Of a stretch of 64,000 bases of DNA, positions 36,132-45,445 are shown piece by piece. The stretch comes from Porticoccaceae bacterium (GTDB lineage Bacteria > Pseudomonadota > Gammaproteobacteria > Pseudomonadales > Porticoccaceae), in the NCBI GenBank assembly GCA_026005035.1, contig BPKH01000008.1, forward strand, positions 62,001-126,000, read 5' to 3'. Below the pieces are notes generated by a model. That model searched no databases. It was not told the DNA's origin and worked only from the letters and a program-made list of their open reading frames with translations. The stretch's first letter is position 1, and each line of letters begins with the position of its first letter. Position numbers and translations under genes: made by a program.

Positions 36132-36691
36132 CGGGCGGCCCCGTAGGGGGTGTGGGCGTGGAAGAGGAGCGCCAAGGTGGCCACCTTGCGCACCGCCGCC
36201 ACCGACAGGGTGGCGCCGGTGATCCCGTCGATGGCGCGGTCGAGGCGGTCGCCCTCCACCAGGGCGGCGCCCCGGAACTGGTCGGTGAAAAAGGGGTGGC
36301 GGACCTCGCCGCCGCGGCTTTCCCGGTAGCGGAGCACCCGCACCTCGAGGATGCGCCGGCCCTCCACCGCCACGCCGATGGTGATGGGCAGCTCCTTGCC
36401 GATCTCGTCCAGGATCCAGACAGTTTTCTGGCCGGCGCCGAAGTAGCGCACCCGCAGTCCGCGGAAGGGGTGGCCCAACACGGCCGCCGCCCGCTCCCGC
36501 AGGTCCCCGTGGAGCCAAAGGACGCCCGGCGTGGCCTTATCGCCCAGGTGAGCGTGCACGAAGTCACCCTCCGGATCGCCCGCCGCGGCGGGTGCGGCGA
36601 GGGCGATCAGGAGGGTCGCCAGGAGGGCGAGGCCGGCCTCAGAAAGACCAGCCCAGGCCAAGGTTGAGGCTGTCGTTGCCATCCTCGACAT
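36128..36691 (-). CDS. FMN-binding domain protein (NqrC/RnfG-like flavin domain)
   Basis: A 187-residue exported protein with an N-terminal hydrophobic segment (about 20-37, ending AAPAAAGD). The C-terminal FMN-binding domain contains DGITGATLS, the motif whose Thr takes covalent FMN through ApbE-type flavin transferases. It is probably a periplasmic flavin electron carrier. The 5' end overlaps the porin gene by 53 nt. No later start codon would keep the signal peptide. ATG 36682 is an alternative start. apbE is not in the window. Confidence 0.8.
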   Translation of the reverse strand: MSRMATTASTLAWAGLSEAGLALLATLLIALAAPAAAGDPEGDFVHAHLGDKATPGVLWLHGDLRERAAAVLGHPFRGLRVRYFGAGQKTVWILDEIGKELPITIGVAVEGRRILEVRVLRYRESRGGEVRHPFFTDQFRGAALVEGDRLDRAIDGITGATLSVAAVRKVATLALLFHAHTPYGAAR

Positions 36692-37832
36692 CGCTGACGT
36701 CGGCCTTGACCACCACCCGCGGGTGGAGCCACCAGTTCAAACCGTAGTCCCACACCTGGGTCGCCTGCGAGGAGGAGAGGCCCGCCTCGTTGTCGTACTC
36801 GCCGTAGCGGACGAAGAAGCCCAGCTGTTCGAGGGGCTTGTAGGAGGGCTCGAGGAACCAGCCGCGCTGTTCATCCCGGCCGGTGGCGGCGAAGCCGGCG
36901 CCGTCGATCTCCCAGGAGGCCCACAGGGCGCGCAGGGCGAAGGGACCCCGGGAGAGAATGGCGTGGGCTTCCAGCAGGGTTCCATCGGCGTCCTCGCCGG
37001 CGCGCCCCTGGGTCAGGTCGCTCTGGTACTGGGCCGTGGCGGCGAGCTCCAGGCCGGGCAGGCCGGTGTACTTAAGCCGCACCGTGTACGCCGGGTCGTT
37101 GGCCACCGCCTTGGCCGATTTCTGGCGCCCGCCGCGCACGGCGCCGCCCTCGGCGGTCTTGAGGCCGCTGTGGAGAGCGGCGTCGTAGCTGAGTCCGGGT
37201 AGCAGTTCGCCGGTGAGCATCACCCCGGTCTCCCACCAGGTGGTGGGGATGATGTTGGACTCGATCCGGTTGCGCTCGGTGCCGTAGAAGGTGTCGGGTT
37301 CGTGGGTCTCGTTGAGGATGCCCACCGGCACCAGGAACTGGCCCATGACCAGCGCGTGCCGTTCGGCGAAATCCCAGCGGATGTACGCCTGCTCCAGTTC
37401 CACTTCGCCCGGGCCGGAGCCGTCGGCGGTGTCCTTGGTGAGGCCGTGCTCCACCTCCAGCTCGGAGAAGAAGCGCACCGAATCGTCGAACTGGTGGCCG
37501 AGGAAGAGGACGAAGCGGTGGGCGTCGACCTGGTCGTCGCCCGCTTCGAAGTTGTTGTAGTGGTGCTCGCCATATCCCCCCAGGGTGGTGCGATCCGCCC
37601 AGCCGGCGACCGCGCCCGTCTGCTGGGCCTCCACCGCGTCCACGGCGCTCGCGGCGATCACCCGGGTCTCCTGGATCTGGGACTCGGAGGCGGCGAGGCG
37701 GGCTTTGAGCGCCTCGATCTCGCGACTTTGCGCCTGGATGATCCGCCAGAGCTCCTCGGGGGAGGGGGTGTCGGCGGCGAAGGCGGGGCTCGCCGCCACC
37801 AGGGCCGATGCGGCCAGAATGCGCACGCGCAT
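36639..37832 (-). CDS. Phosphate-selective-porin (OprO/OprP)-like outer-membrane protein
   Basis: A 397-residue protein. A signal peptide (cleaved after AFA) is followed by a short coiled coil (about 24-52, LWRIIQAQSREIEALKARL), typical of OprP-type trimeric porins, and then a beta-barrel rich in alternating residues that ends in the aromatic GLGWSF. ATG 37832 is chosen: it has GAGGA upstream and a proper signal peptide, whereas the reading frame upstream is not export-like. A Fur-like box precedes it. With the FMN and PepSY proteins downstream it suggests an iron-responsive uptake or reduction unit, not phosphate uptake. Confidence 0.82.
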   Translation of the reverse strand: MRVRILAASALVAASPAFAADTPSPEELWRIIQAQSREIEALKARLAASESQIQETRVIAASAVDAVEAQQTGAVAGWADRTTLGGYGEHHYNNFEAGDDQVDAHRFVLFLGHQFDDSVRFFSELEVEHGLTKDTADGSGPGEVELEQAYIRWDFAERHALVMGQFLVPVGILNETHEPDTFYGTERNRIESNIIPTTWWETGVMLTGELLPGLSYDAALHSGLKTAEGGAVRGGRQKSAKAVANDPAYTVRLKYTGLPGLELAATAQYQSDLTQGRAGEDADGTLLEAHAILSRGPFALRALWASWEIDGAGFAATGRDEQRGWFLEPSYKPLEQLGFFVRYGEYDNEAGLSSSQATQVWDYGLNWWLHPRVVVKADVSDVEDGNDSLNLGLGWSF

Positions 37833-37877
37833 GGAGGCTTTCCTCTGTCGTGACCGGACTGGGCGGCAAATCGTAGT

Positions 37878-37896
37878 AAAAATGATAATGACTTGC
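37878..37896 (-). promoter_or_regulatory. Fur-box-like operator upstream of the porin operon
   Basis: Positions 37878-37896 match the 19-bp Fur consensus GATAATGATAATCATTATC at 13 of 19 bases, including an unbroken ATGATAAT core. The stretch is conspicuously A/T-rich for this genome and lies 46 bp before the porin start. Confidence 0.6.
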
Positions 37897-37953
37897 AACA
37901 AGAAATGGGCGCGTTTCACCGCCTGCCCCGGCGTCCTCCCGCCGGCGGGGGCT

Positions 37954-40900
37954 TCAGTGCTCGATGCTGTAGCGAATCTCGAGGCGCTGTTGCTCTCCCG
38001 ACTCGGCCCGCAATTCGAGCCCCCGGCCCAAGTGGTAGTCGAGCACCAGGGCGCCCGTCGAGCCGAACAGGCCGCGCACGTAGCTCACGAAGACATCGGG
38101 GGAGAGGCGCTTACCCATCACCAGGGCGCTCTCCCCCGGGCGTTCGCCGCCGGTGAGGGAGAGGGTGTCGAGCCCCAGTTGCGAGGCCAGCCGGGTGGTC
38201 AGTCGGTCGCTCCCGACGAGGCCCAGGGCGGCGGCGGCTCCGGCCACGGCGTCGGCCTCCTCTCGCCCCAGGGCGGTGGGCGACTTGCCGGTCACCAGCA
38301 GGGCGAAGGCGTCGGTGGGAGGCAGCGGCGGCTCGCTGAAGACGGTGCTGGAGAAGTCGCCGAGGCGGCCGCTCAAGCGCAGGCCCACCCGCCCGTCGCG
38401 CAGCGCGCGCACGGCCACCAGATTCACCGCTGGACTCGCGGGGTCTCCCTGGAAGCTCAGCTGCCCCCGCTCGATGGCCAGCCGTTGCCCGTAGGCCTCG
38501 AAGGTGCCGTCTTCGAGGCGGATGCGGCCGCGCAGGGTGAGCGGCTCGCCCGCCTCCTGGACGAGGCGCAGGCGTCCGGCGAGGCGGGTTTCGAGACCGT
38601 ACCCGGAAAACCGCACCGCCTCGCCGAGGTGCAGCTGGAGGTCGAGGGACAGGGGCATGGCGCCACCGGCGGGCTCGGGAAGGGGTGGCTCCACCACCTC
38701 GTCGGGGCTCGCGTCCACCGCCGACGGGGGCAGGTCCAACAGGCGGACGGCTCCCTCGGGCACCTCCACGGTGCCCGCCAGGTGCACCTGTCCGCCGGCG
38801 AGGGCGAGGGTCACCGCGGGGTTCGCCAGCAGTCGCAGATCGGGTAGATCGAAGGCGGTGAAGGACTCGCCGGTCAGGGTCAGGGCCAGGGTTCCTTCCC
38901 GCAGCTCCTCGAGGCGGCCGGAACCGGCCAGGCGCGCCCAGCCGGGGCCGGAGTAGACCTGGGCCTCGAGGGTCCAGCGGCCGTCGGGAGCGAGCGCCAA
39001 GAGCGCCGAGCCGTCGCGCAACCGCGCGCCGCTCGGCCGCAGGAGGGCGCCGAAGTCCGCGAGTTCCACCCGACCGCGAAGCGCCGGCGCGGCCCAGTCC
39101 CCGGCCACCTCGAGGCGGCCGCGCAAGGCGCCTTGGGGCTGCTCGAGGGCCGGCAGGAAGAGGGCCAGTCCATCGAGCCGGGGCAGGGCGAGCTCGAGGT
39201 GGCCCGCGACCCGGCGGCCTGCCAGGTCGGCCGTGCCCTCGCCGCCGATCCGGCCCGATCCCACCTCGAGCGCGCCGCCCACCGCCAGCTGGGCGTTCGC
39301 CAGGCGTGCCTCCAAGCGCGCCGACAGTTCCTCTTCGAGCTCGCCCCGGCGCAGCGCCGCGTCGTCGGTAGCCAGCGCCAATCGCCCCTCGCGCCGAGCC
39401 GCTTCGACCGAGAGGGAAAACTGGCCGGAAGCGGAGCCGAGCAGGTGGGTGTCGCGGGGCAACCAGGGTTCCAGGAGGGCGAGCGGCACCGCCTCGATCC
39501 GTCCCTCGGCGGCGAGGGCGCCGGCTGCGAGGCGCGCGGTGGCGCACAGGCGGCCCTCTTCGCGGGCGAGGCAGAGCGCCTCGAGGCGGACGGCATCGGC
39601 GCCCACCTCCAGGGAGGCGGGGGCGGAGAGCGACCAGAGCCCGGTCCAGGGGGAGTCGAGGGCGAGTGTTTCGAGGGCGCCCCGCCAGGTCGGTCCCGCC
39701 ACGCCGCCCCGGGCCGCGCCCATCAGGTTGAGTTGGGGACCGTCAAGCTCGAGAGAGATCCGGTGGTCCAACAGCCGGCCGCGCACCTCGAGGGCGGCGC
39801 GGTCGAAGGTCCCCCACGGCAGGCGAAGGTTCCGCAGCGCGCCCGAGGCCGCCACGGCTTGGTCCTCCCCCAGCTCGGCGGCAAGTTCGAGTTGGGCGAC
39901 GGCCCAGTCGGCCAGGCGCAGGCCGGTCCCGGAGAGTTGCGCCGCCAGGCGGGGGCGATCGGCGCTGCCCGCCAGGTGTCCTTGGCCGGCGAGGGCGCCG
40001 CGAAAGTCGGGGTGCAGGGCGGCGAGCTCGGGAGCAGCGAGCCGCCAGCGCAGATCGAGCCGCTCGCCCAGTTCGCCGTCGAGGGCGAGCCGGTTGGGCC
40101 CGGCGGCGAGTTCCAGGGCGGACGCCGCCAGGCGCCCCGGTGCCAGCTGGATGCGGCCGGCGGCGCGCACCGGCCGCGCCCGCAGGCTGCCGGCGAGCTC
40201 CTCGAGGGAGAGGCTCAGGGTCCAGCCCTGGGCCGCGCGGGCGCCGGAGGCGCCGACGCGCCCGGAGACCGCCAGGGGCCAGTCGGGCAGCCAGGGCGAG
40301 AGCTCTAGCTTTTGCAGGCGGGTCTCCAGGTGGAAGGGCGTCCCGCGATCGAGGCCCACCTCGCCCGAGAGGGCGAGCTCGAGGGCGTCGCCGACGAGCG
40401 CCAAGTGCTGGATCGCCACCGTCCCGCCGCTCAGGGAGGCCGCCAGGGAAAAGTCGAGCGGCAGGGCCGGCGCGAGCCAGGGTGCCGCCTGGGGTGGCAG
40501 GGGAGCCGCGGGAGGCGCGGAGGTCGCCGCCAGCGCGCCTGCGAGCCGGATGTTTAAATCCGCGCCCCGCCCCGCCAGCTGCCAACCGCCCTCCAGGGCG
40601 ACGCTCCCGCCGGCGCCGCCCAGGACGAGCGCCTCGACACGCCCTTCGAGGGAGAGGTGCAGGCGTTCGAGGCGCGGCGCGCCGGGGGCGGGGGCGAGTC
40701 CCAGCCGGCCGCGGACTTCCAGGGTGGCTGGGCTTTCCAGCTGATGGTTCAGGGCGGTTTCTTCCAGATTGCCGCGCAGCTCGCCGCGTCCCGCGAGCGG
40801 CTGTTCGCCGGCCGTGGCTCGCCAGGAAAACGCCAGCTGGTGGCGGTAGGGATAGCGGGTGCCGAGGTGGCCCGAGAGCTCCAGCGCCCCTCGGGGATGG

Positions 40901-41424
40901 CGCCAACGCAGGTGGTGGAGGTCGATCCGGAAGGGGCTCGCCGCGGCAGCCAGCTCGCCGCCGCCGAGGAGGCGGGGAGACTCGCCGGCAGCCGCCCAGG
41001 TGAGGCGCTCCACCGCCAGTCGCTCCACCACCACCACCAGGGGCGGGGCGAGGGTGGGCCACTGCCAGGGGGCGGCGGGCCGCGGTGCGGCGGCAGACCG
41101 CTGCCGGAGGGCCACCGTGCCCAGGGCGAGCTCGGCGAGGTGGAGCTCGCCGTGGAGAAGCGCAGCCGGGCGCAGGCGCAGCCGGGCGCGGTCGACGGCC
41201 ACCCCGAAGTCGGCGAGAGACAGTCGCAGGCCGTCGAGCTCGAGGCCGTGCCACAGGGTGCCGGACACCGCCCGGGCGCTGCCGACGCCGCTCGCCGCGA
41301 GCAGCTGGCGCACCGCAAAGCCGCTGCCCGGCTCGGTGGCCGCACACCAGGCGAGAAAGCCCGCCGCGGCCAGGAGCAGCGCCGCCAGGGGCAGTGCCAG
41401 ATAGTAGCAGAGGGCCCTCCTCAC
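37954..41424 (-). CDS. tamB: Translocation and assembly module subunit TamB
   Basis: A 1156-residue AsmA-like protein. One N-terminal inner-membrane helix (about 9-27) is followed by a very long beta-rich periplasmic region and the C-terminal DUF490 domain (about 820-1156). That domain has segments such as VNLVAVRALRDGRVGLRLSGRLGD and LVSYVRGLFGSTGALVLDYHLGRGLELRAE in family order. TamB spans the periplasm and, with TamA, helps outer-membrane protein insertion. AsmA-like bridges including TamB are also implicated in phospholipid transport. It overlaps the tamA stop (GTGA). It is the last gene of an operon that begins with MCE transport genes. Confidence 0.92.
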   Translation of the reverse strand: MRRALCYYLALPLAALLLAAAGFLAWCAATEPGSGFAVRQLLAASGVGSARAVSGTLWHGLELDGLRLSLADFGVAVDRARLRLRPAALLHGELHLAELALGTVALRQRSAAAPRPAAPWQWPTLAPPLVVVVERLAVERLTWAAAGESPRLLGGGELAAAASPFRIDLHHLRWRHPRGALELSGHLGTRYPYRHQLAFSWRATAGEQPLAGRGELRGNLEETALNHQLESPATLEVRGRLGLAPAPGAPRLERLHLSLEGRVEALVLGGAGGSVALEGGWQLAGRGADLNIRLAGALAATSAPPAAPLPPQAAPWLAPALPLDFSLAASLSGGTVAIQHLALVGDALELALSGEVGLDRGTPFHLETRLQKLELSPWLPDWPLAVSGRVGASGARAAQGWTLSLSLEELAGSLRARPVRAAGRIQLAPGRLAASALELAAGPNRLALDGELGERLDLRWRLAAPELAALHPDFRGALAGQGHLAGSADRPRLAAQLSGTGLRLADWAVAQLELAAELGEDQAVAASGALRNLRLPWGTFDRAALEVRGRLLDHRISLELDGPQLNLMGAARGGVAGPTWRGALETLALDSPWTGLWSLSAPASLEVGADAVRLEALCLAREEGRLCATARLAAGALAAEGRIEAVPLALLEPWLPRDTHLLGSASGQFSLSVEAARREGRLALATDDAALRRGELEEELSARLEARLANAQLAVGGALEVGSGRIGGEGTADLAGRRVAGHLELALPRLDGLALFLPALEQPQGALRGRLEVAGDWAAPALRGRVELADFGALLRPSGARLRDGSALLALAPDGRWTLEAQVYSGPGWARLAGSGRLEELREGTLALTLTGESFTAFDLPDLRLLANPAVTLALAGGQVHLAGTVEVPEGAVRLLDLPPSAVDASPDEVVEPPLPEPAGGAMPLSLDLQLHLGEAVRFSGYGLETRLAGRLRLVQEAGEPLTLRGRIRLEDGTFEAYGQRLAIERGQLSFQGDPASPAVNLVAVRALRDGRVGLRLSGRLGDFSSTVFSEPPLPPTDAFALLVTGKSPTALGREEADAVAGAAAALGLVGSDRLTTRLASQLGLDTLSLTGGERPGESALVMGKRLSPDVFVSYVRGLFGSTGALVLDYHLGRGLELRAESGEQQRLEIRYSIEH

Positions 41425-43139
41425 AGGTCGGGCCCCATGGAGATGTGTAGCCGCACGCCGCCCCCCTGGCGGGGAAAGGCCAGGTCCAGCCGCACCGGCC
41501 CGATGGGCGAAAACCAGCGCAAGCCGAAGCCCAGACTCTCGGCGAAATGGGGCCGCCAGCGGTCGAAGGCGGTGCCGGCGTCGTAGAAGAGCGCCGCCCC
41601 GAAATCGCCGGCGATGCGGCGGTCGTATTCGAGCCCCGCCGCCAGGAGGTGGCGGCCGCCCACCACTTCGCCGGCATCGTCGGTGGGTCCCAGAGCGCGG
41701 TAGTCGTAGCCGCGCACGCTGTTGTCGCCGCCGGCGAAAAAGCGTAGGGAGGCGGGCAGGCTGGCGAAGTCGTCCACGGCGGTGAACCCCCCCTGGAGGC
41801 GGCCGATCAGGCGCCCGCCCAGCGCGGGCAGGATCCCCTTGGCGGAAAAGCGCAGCTGCAGGAAGGAGGCGGAGGAGAGCAGGTCCTCCCGGGCGCCCTG
41901 GATGCCGAAGCTGAGGCGCAGGCCGCGGCGAGGCAGCCGGGGGTCGTCGGCCCGGGACCAGTCGAGGGCGAGGCCGGGGTAGAGGTAGACCACCTCATCA
42001 CCCCGCGCGGCCACGTCGAAGTCCTCCAGCAACAGCGTGAGCTGCGCCGTGGCGAGCCAACCGTGGGGGAGGGCCACCACCCGGGCGGCGCCCCCCTCCA
42101 GGGAGCGGTTGCGGAAGCTGTCGTTGTCTTCCTGGCGAAATCCCAGGGTGAACTGGTTTTCCTCCCGGGTGGGGTCGCCGCCGGGGCGGCGAAAGCGGTA
42201 ACCGACCTCGCTCGCCACCGGGGAGAGGGCTAGATCCGCGTCGTAGCGGTCGCCCTGCCGGTCCAGATAGCGGTTTTCGAACTGGTAGCGCAACTGGGGG
42301 CCCAGGTCGGTGGAATAGCCGACCCCGAAGGTGCTCTTGTGGCGGGGCGGCAGCTCCAGGTCCAGCGCCACCGGCACGCGGCCCGTCTCGCGGTCGGGCT
42401 CGCCGCGATCCACCGCCACCCGGCGGAAGTAGCCACTGTCGAGCAACGCCGTCTCCAGGCGCACCAGGGCGTCCACTTCGTAGGGATCGCCCGGCCGGAA
42501 GGGGACGAAGCGGGCGAGCAGCGCCCGGTCGAGAAAGAGGTCGGGCAGTTGGACCTCGCCGAAGGCGTACCGCCGGCCCGTCTGGTAGCGAAGCTCGATC
42601 CGCGCCTCGCCGCGGCGGCGGTCCACCACTAGGCGATGGCGGCTGAAGCGGCCGTCGAAGTAGCCTCTGGCGAGCGCCGCCTGGACGATGTGCCGCTTGG
42701 CCTCCTCGTAGCGGCCGTGGTGGAGGGGATCGCCCACCGCCAGGGGCAGGTTCGCGAGGGCCGCGCGGAGCACTTCATCTCCCTCTCCGGGACCTTCCAG
42801 GGTGACCTCCAGGGCGGCGATGCGCGCCCGCTCGCCGGGCTCCAGGTGCACCTCGACGCGCCAGCAGTCGCCGACTCGCCGCCGCTCGATCCGCCAGCGG
42901 CCGCGGTAGTAGCCGAGGGCGCGCAGGGCGCGGCCAATGCGCGGTTGTGCGCGGGCCACGACCAGGGCGAAGCGGCGCGCATCGAGATCGCAGGCAACCC
43001 CCTCCAGGCCCAGATGGGCGCGCACGTTGGCGGCCAGCTCCTCGTCGGCGCCCGCCACCGCCACTTCCACGCCGGCCCGCGCGGCGGCGGCGAGGGCGGC
43101 GGCGAAGAGCAGTGCCGCGGCGCGGCGGAGCGGCACCAC
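41421..43139 (-). CDS. tamA: Outer-membrane translocation module subunit TamA (Omp85 family)
   Basis: A 572-residue Omp85 protein. It has a signal peptide, three POTRA domains (about 25-265) and a 16-strand barrel. The barrel includes FGVGYSTDLGPQLRYQ, the conserved FFAGGDNSVRGYDYR block (RGF/Y loop) and a C-terminal strand LGFGLRWFSPIGPVRLDLAFP. It pairs with TamB. The start is GTG with a second GTG directly after. It lies 3 nt after the MCE lipoprotein gene, so it is in one transcriptional unit with the lipid transporter. Confidence 0.92.
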   Translation of the reverse strand: MVPLRRAAALLFAAALAAAARAGVEVAVAGADEELAANVRAHLGLEGVACDLDARRFALVVARAQPRIGRALRALGYYRGRWRIERRRVGDCWRVEVHLEPGERARIAALEVTLEGPGEGDEVLRAALANLPLAVGDPLHHGRYEEAKRHIVQAALARGYFDGRFSRHRLVVDRRRGEARIELRYQTGRRYAFGEVQLPDLFLDRALLARFVPFRPGDPYEVDALVRLETALLDSGYFRRVAVDRGEPDRETGRVPVALDLELPPRHKSTFGVGYSTDLGPQLRYQFENRYLDRQGDRYDADLALSPVASEVGYRFRRPGGDPTREENQFTLGFRQEDNDSFRNRSLEGGAARVVALPHGWLATAQLTLLLEDFDVAARGDEVVYLYPGLALDWSRADDPRLPRRGLRLSFGIQGAREDLLSSASFLQLRFSAKGILPALGGRLIGRLQGGFTAVDDFASLPASLRFFAGGDNSVRGYDYRALGPTDDAGEVVGGRHLLAAGLEYDRRIAGDFGAALFYDAGTAFDRWRPHFAESLGFGLRWFSPIGPVRLDLAFPRQGGGVRLHISMGPDL

Positions 43140-43142
43140 ACC

Positions 43143-43745
43143 CTAGCCCCGCGCGGCCGCTTCCTCGACCCAGCCGGCGAGCTCCAAGGCGAGCTGGTCC
43201 AGGGCCGCGGCCAAGGCGGTGACCAACTGGTCGGGGCGCTCGCCGGCCGCCTCCGCCCGCGCGGCGAAGGCGCGCTGGGCGAGGATCCGGCGCCCCGCCA
43301 GGGCCACCAGGGTGGCCTCCAGGCGCACGCTGGCGGTGGGCCGGCCGCGCAGATCGACGACGAATTCCCGCACGCTGGCGGCGAGCTCCAGGTCGGCCGC
43401 GGCGATGGCCTCGCCGCCCAGGACCCAGGCGATGCGGCCGTCGCGGCGCAGCGCTTCGGCGAGGCGCTCGCGCAAAAGCTGGGGGAGCGGCGCCTCCAAG
43501 CGCGCGCCGGCCAGGGCGGCGATGCGCAGGCCGTCGCGGGTCACCGGGATGCGCCGCCCCTCGAGGCCCGCGGGGGTGGTGGGCAGGGCGATCTTGAGGG
43601 CCAGCGCCTGGCGGGTGGCGAGGCCCGGGAGGTCGGGCGGAGGCAGCCGGTAGACGGCCACCGGCCGGGGCGCGGGGGCGAGGCTGCAGGCGGCCGCGAG
43701 GGCGCAGGCGCCGGCGAGAATGCCAAGGCGGTGGAGGCGGGTCAC
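43143..43745 (-). CDS. ABC-type transport auxiliary lipoprotein (PqiC-like)
   Basis: A 200-residue lipoprotein with a signal peptide and lipobox ending AAAC (Cys20), then an ABC_trans_aux/PqiC-type domain starting VYRLPPPD and containing LPQLLRERLAEALRRDGRIAW in split blocks. Proteins of this family sit at the outer membrane and receive the MCE tunnel of PqiB- or Mla-type systems. It starts at GTG 43745, overlapping the MCE gene stop. This is the outer-membrane component that Mla systems otherwise supply as MlaA. Confidence 0.85.
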   Translation of the reverse strand: MTRLHRLGILAGACALAAACSLAPAPRPVAVYRLPPPDLPGLATRQALALKIALPTTPAGLEGRRIPVTRDGLRIAALAGARLEAPLPQLLRERLAEALRRDGRIAWVLGGEAIAAADLELAASVREFVVDLRGRPTASVRLEATLVALAGRRILAQRAFAARAEAAGERPDQLVTALAAALDQLALELAGWVEEAAARG

Positions 43746-44680
43746 GGCGCGTACTCCTCGATGGTTTCTCCGCGGAGGAGGAAGTTCCCGGGCGATTCGC
43801 GAAGTTCCTGGCTCGCCGCTTCCAGTTGGGCGAGCAGCGCCTCGAGCCGCTCCAGGGCCGGGCCGAGCCGCGCGAGACCCTCGGCGCCGGCGGTGAGGGA
43901 GGCGCGGTTGGCCGCGAGCAGGGCCCGCAGTTGCGCCGCCAGGGCGGCGACCTCCGCCAGCGCCCGCCCGGCGTCGTCGAACAGCGCCTCCCCCTGGCCC
44001 GCGAAGCGCTCGTTGAAGGCGGCCAGCAGGCGATGGCTCTCGCCGAGGGTCGCGCGCAGTTCCCCGGCCGCTCCGGCGAGCTCCTCCAGGCTCCGTCCCA
44101 GGGTCTCCCGCCGGCCCGCGAGCTCATTGCTGACGGCGCGCAGGTCGGCCAGGATGCCGCTCAGCTGGGCGGCGTTCTCTTCGGAGAGCACCGCGAGTGC
44201 GTTGTCCACCAGGCGCGAGACGTTGTACAGGAGCTGCTCGCCGGTGTTGCGCAGCTCGGCGAAGGGGGAGGGACGGGAGGGGATCTGGGGGATTTGCCCC
44301 TCGGGCCGGGGCAGGGGCGGCGCATCGGGGTCCTCGTTTTCGAGGAGGATCACCGACGCCCCGGTGATGTTGGCGATGGCGAGCCGGGCCGTGGTGGTGG
44401 TGCGCACCGGGGTGTCGGGGTCCAGGGCCACCTCCACCCAGACTTTGCTGGGGTCGGCGCGGTCGAGCCACAGCCGGGTCACCTCGCCGACGGCGAGCCC
44501 GCTGTAGAGCACCGGGCTGCCCCGGGACAACCCCTGCACCCCGCCCTCGAAGACGATGCGGAAGGGGACGCGCTCGCCCTTGCCCCCCGCTTTGCCGAGC
44601 CAGAGGGCGAAGGCCACCAGGGCGGCGGCGCTCGCCAGGACGAAGAGGCCGACGAGGAGATGGTGGGCGCGTGGTTCCAT
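43742..44680 (-). CDS. MlaD-family MCE protein
   Basis: A 312-residue protein with one N-terminal helix (about 9-27), a single MCE domain (about 38-120, VPFRIVFEGGVQGLSRGSPV) and a long alpha-helical tail rich in Leu/Ala/Glu (about 150-300). The tail could form the helical tube seen in longer MCE proteins. The domain is a periplasmic lipid channel ring anchored to the ABC permease. Four linked genes (permease, ATPase, MCE, lipoprotein) make a complete transporter. The long tail suggests a PqiB/Mce-like bridge, not a shuttle via MlaC. Confidence 0.88.
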   Translation of the reverse strand: MEPRAHHLLVGLFVLASAAALVAFALWLGKAGGKGERVPFRIVFEGGVQGLSRGSPVLYSGLAVGEVTRLWLDRADPSKVWVEVALDPDTPVRTTTTARLAIANITGASVILLENEDPDAPPLPRPEGQIPQIPSRPSPFAELRNTGEQLLYNVSRLVDNALAVLSEENAAQLSGILADLRAVSNELAGRRETLGRSLEELAGAAGELRATLGESHRLLAAFNERFAGQGEALFDDAGRALAEVAALAAQLRALLAANRASLTAGAEGLARLGPALERLEALLAQLEAASQELRESPGNFLLRGETIEEYAP

Positions 44681-44686
44681 GGTCTC

Positions 44687-45445
44687 TCAACGCTGGGCCG
44701 CCGCGGCGGCGCGGCCACGGGGGCCGTGGAAGTATTCCCGGATCCAGGGGTCGTCAGTATCGCGCACCCGGGCCAGGGTGTCAGCGACCAGCACCCGGCC
44801 GCGGGCGAGCACCGCCACCCGGTCGCAGGCGGCGTAGAGGGTGTCGAGGTCGTGGGTGACGAGGAACACCGTCAATCCCAGGGCGTCGCGCAGGGTCACC
44901 ACCAGCCGGTCGAAGGCCCCGGCGGTGATGGGGTCGAGGCCGGCGGTGGGCTCGTCCAAAAACAACAGCTCCGGCTCCAGGGCGAGGGCGCGGGCCAGCG
45001 CGGCGCGCTTGACCATCCCCCCCGAGAGGGCCTTTGGGTAGCGCTCGGCGGCCTCCAGGGGGAAACCCGCCAGGGCCAGGCGGGCGCGGGCGAGCTCCAG
45101 GGCCTCGGGGCGGGGCAGGCCGAGGTGTTCCACCAAGGGAAAGGCGACGTTTTCCGCCACCGTGAGCGAAGAAAAGAGGGCGCCGTTTTGAAACAGGACC
45201 CCGAAGCGGCGCCGCAAAGCGTCGCCTGCCGGCCCGTCGAGGCGCTCGCCGAACAGCCGCACCTCCCCCGCCACCGGGCGCACCAGGCCGATGCAGGCCC
45301 GCAAGAGCACCGACTTGCCGGTGCCGGAGCCGCCCACCACGCCGAGGATTTCGCCGCGGCGCACCTCGAGGTCGAGGCCGCGGTGGACCACCGTCGCCCC
45401 GAAGCGGGTGGTGAGGCCCTGTACCTGGATGACCGCCTCGCTCAC
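44687..45445 (-). CDS. MCE-system ABC transporter ATP-binding protein (MlaF-like)
   Basis: A 252-residue ATPase with Walker A GGSGTGKSVLLRAC, Q-loop FQNGALFSSLTV, signature LSGGMVKRAALARAL, Walker B LLFLDEPTAGLDP and the switch His in LVTHDLDTL. The sequence GMVKR in the signature region is typical of MlaF/Ttg2A. It starts at GTG 45445, overlapping the permease stop (GTGA). It energises lipid movement through the MCE ring. Confidence 0.92.
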   Translation of the reverse strand: MSEAVIQVQGLTTRFGATVVHRGLDLEVRRGEILGVVGGSGTGKSVLLRACIGLVRPVAGEVRLFGERLDGPAGDALRRRFGVLFQNGALFSSLTVAENVAFPLVEHLGLPRPEALELARARLALAGFPLEAAERYPKALSGGMVKRAALARALALEPELLFLDEPTAGLDPITAGAFDRLVVTLRDALGLTVFLVTHDLDTLYAACDRVAVLARGRVLVADTLARVRDTDDPWIREYFHGPRGRAAAAAQR

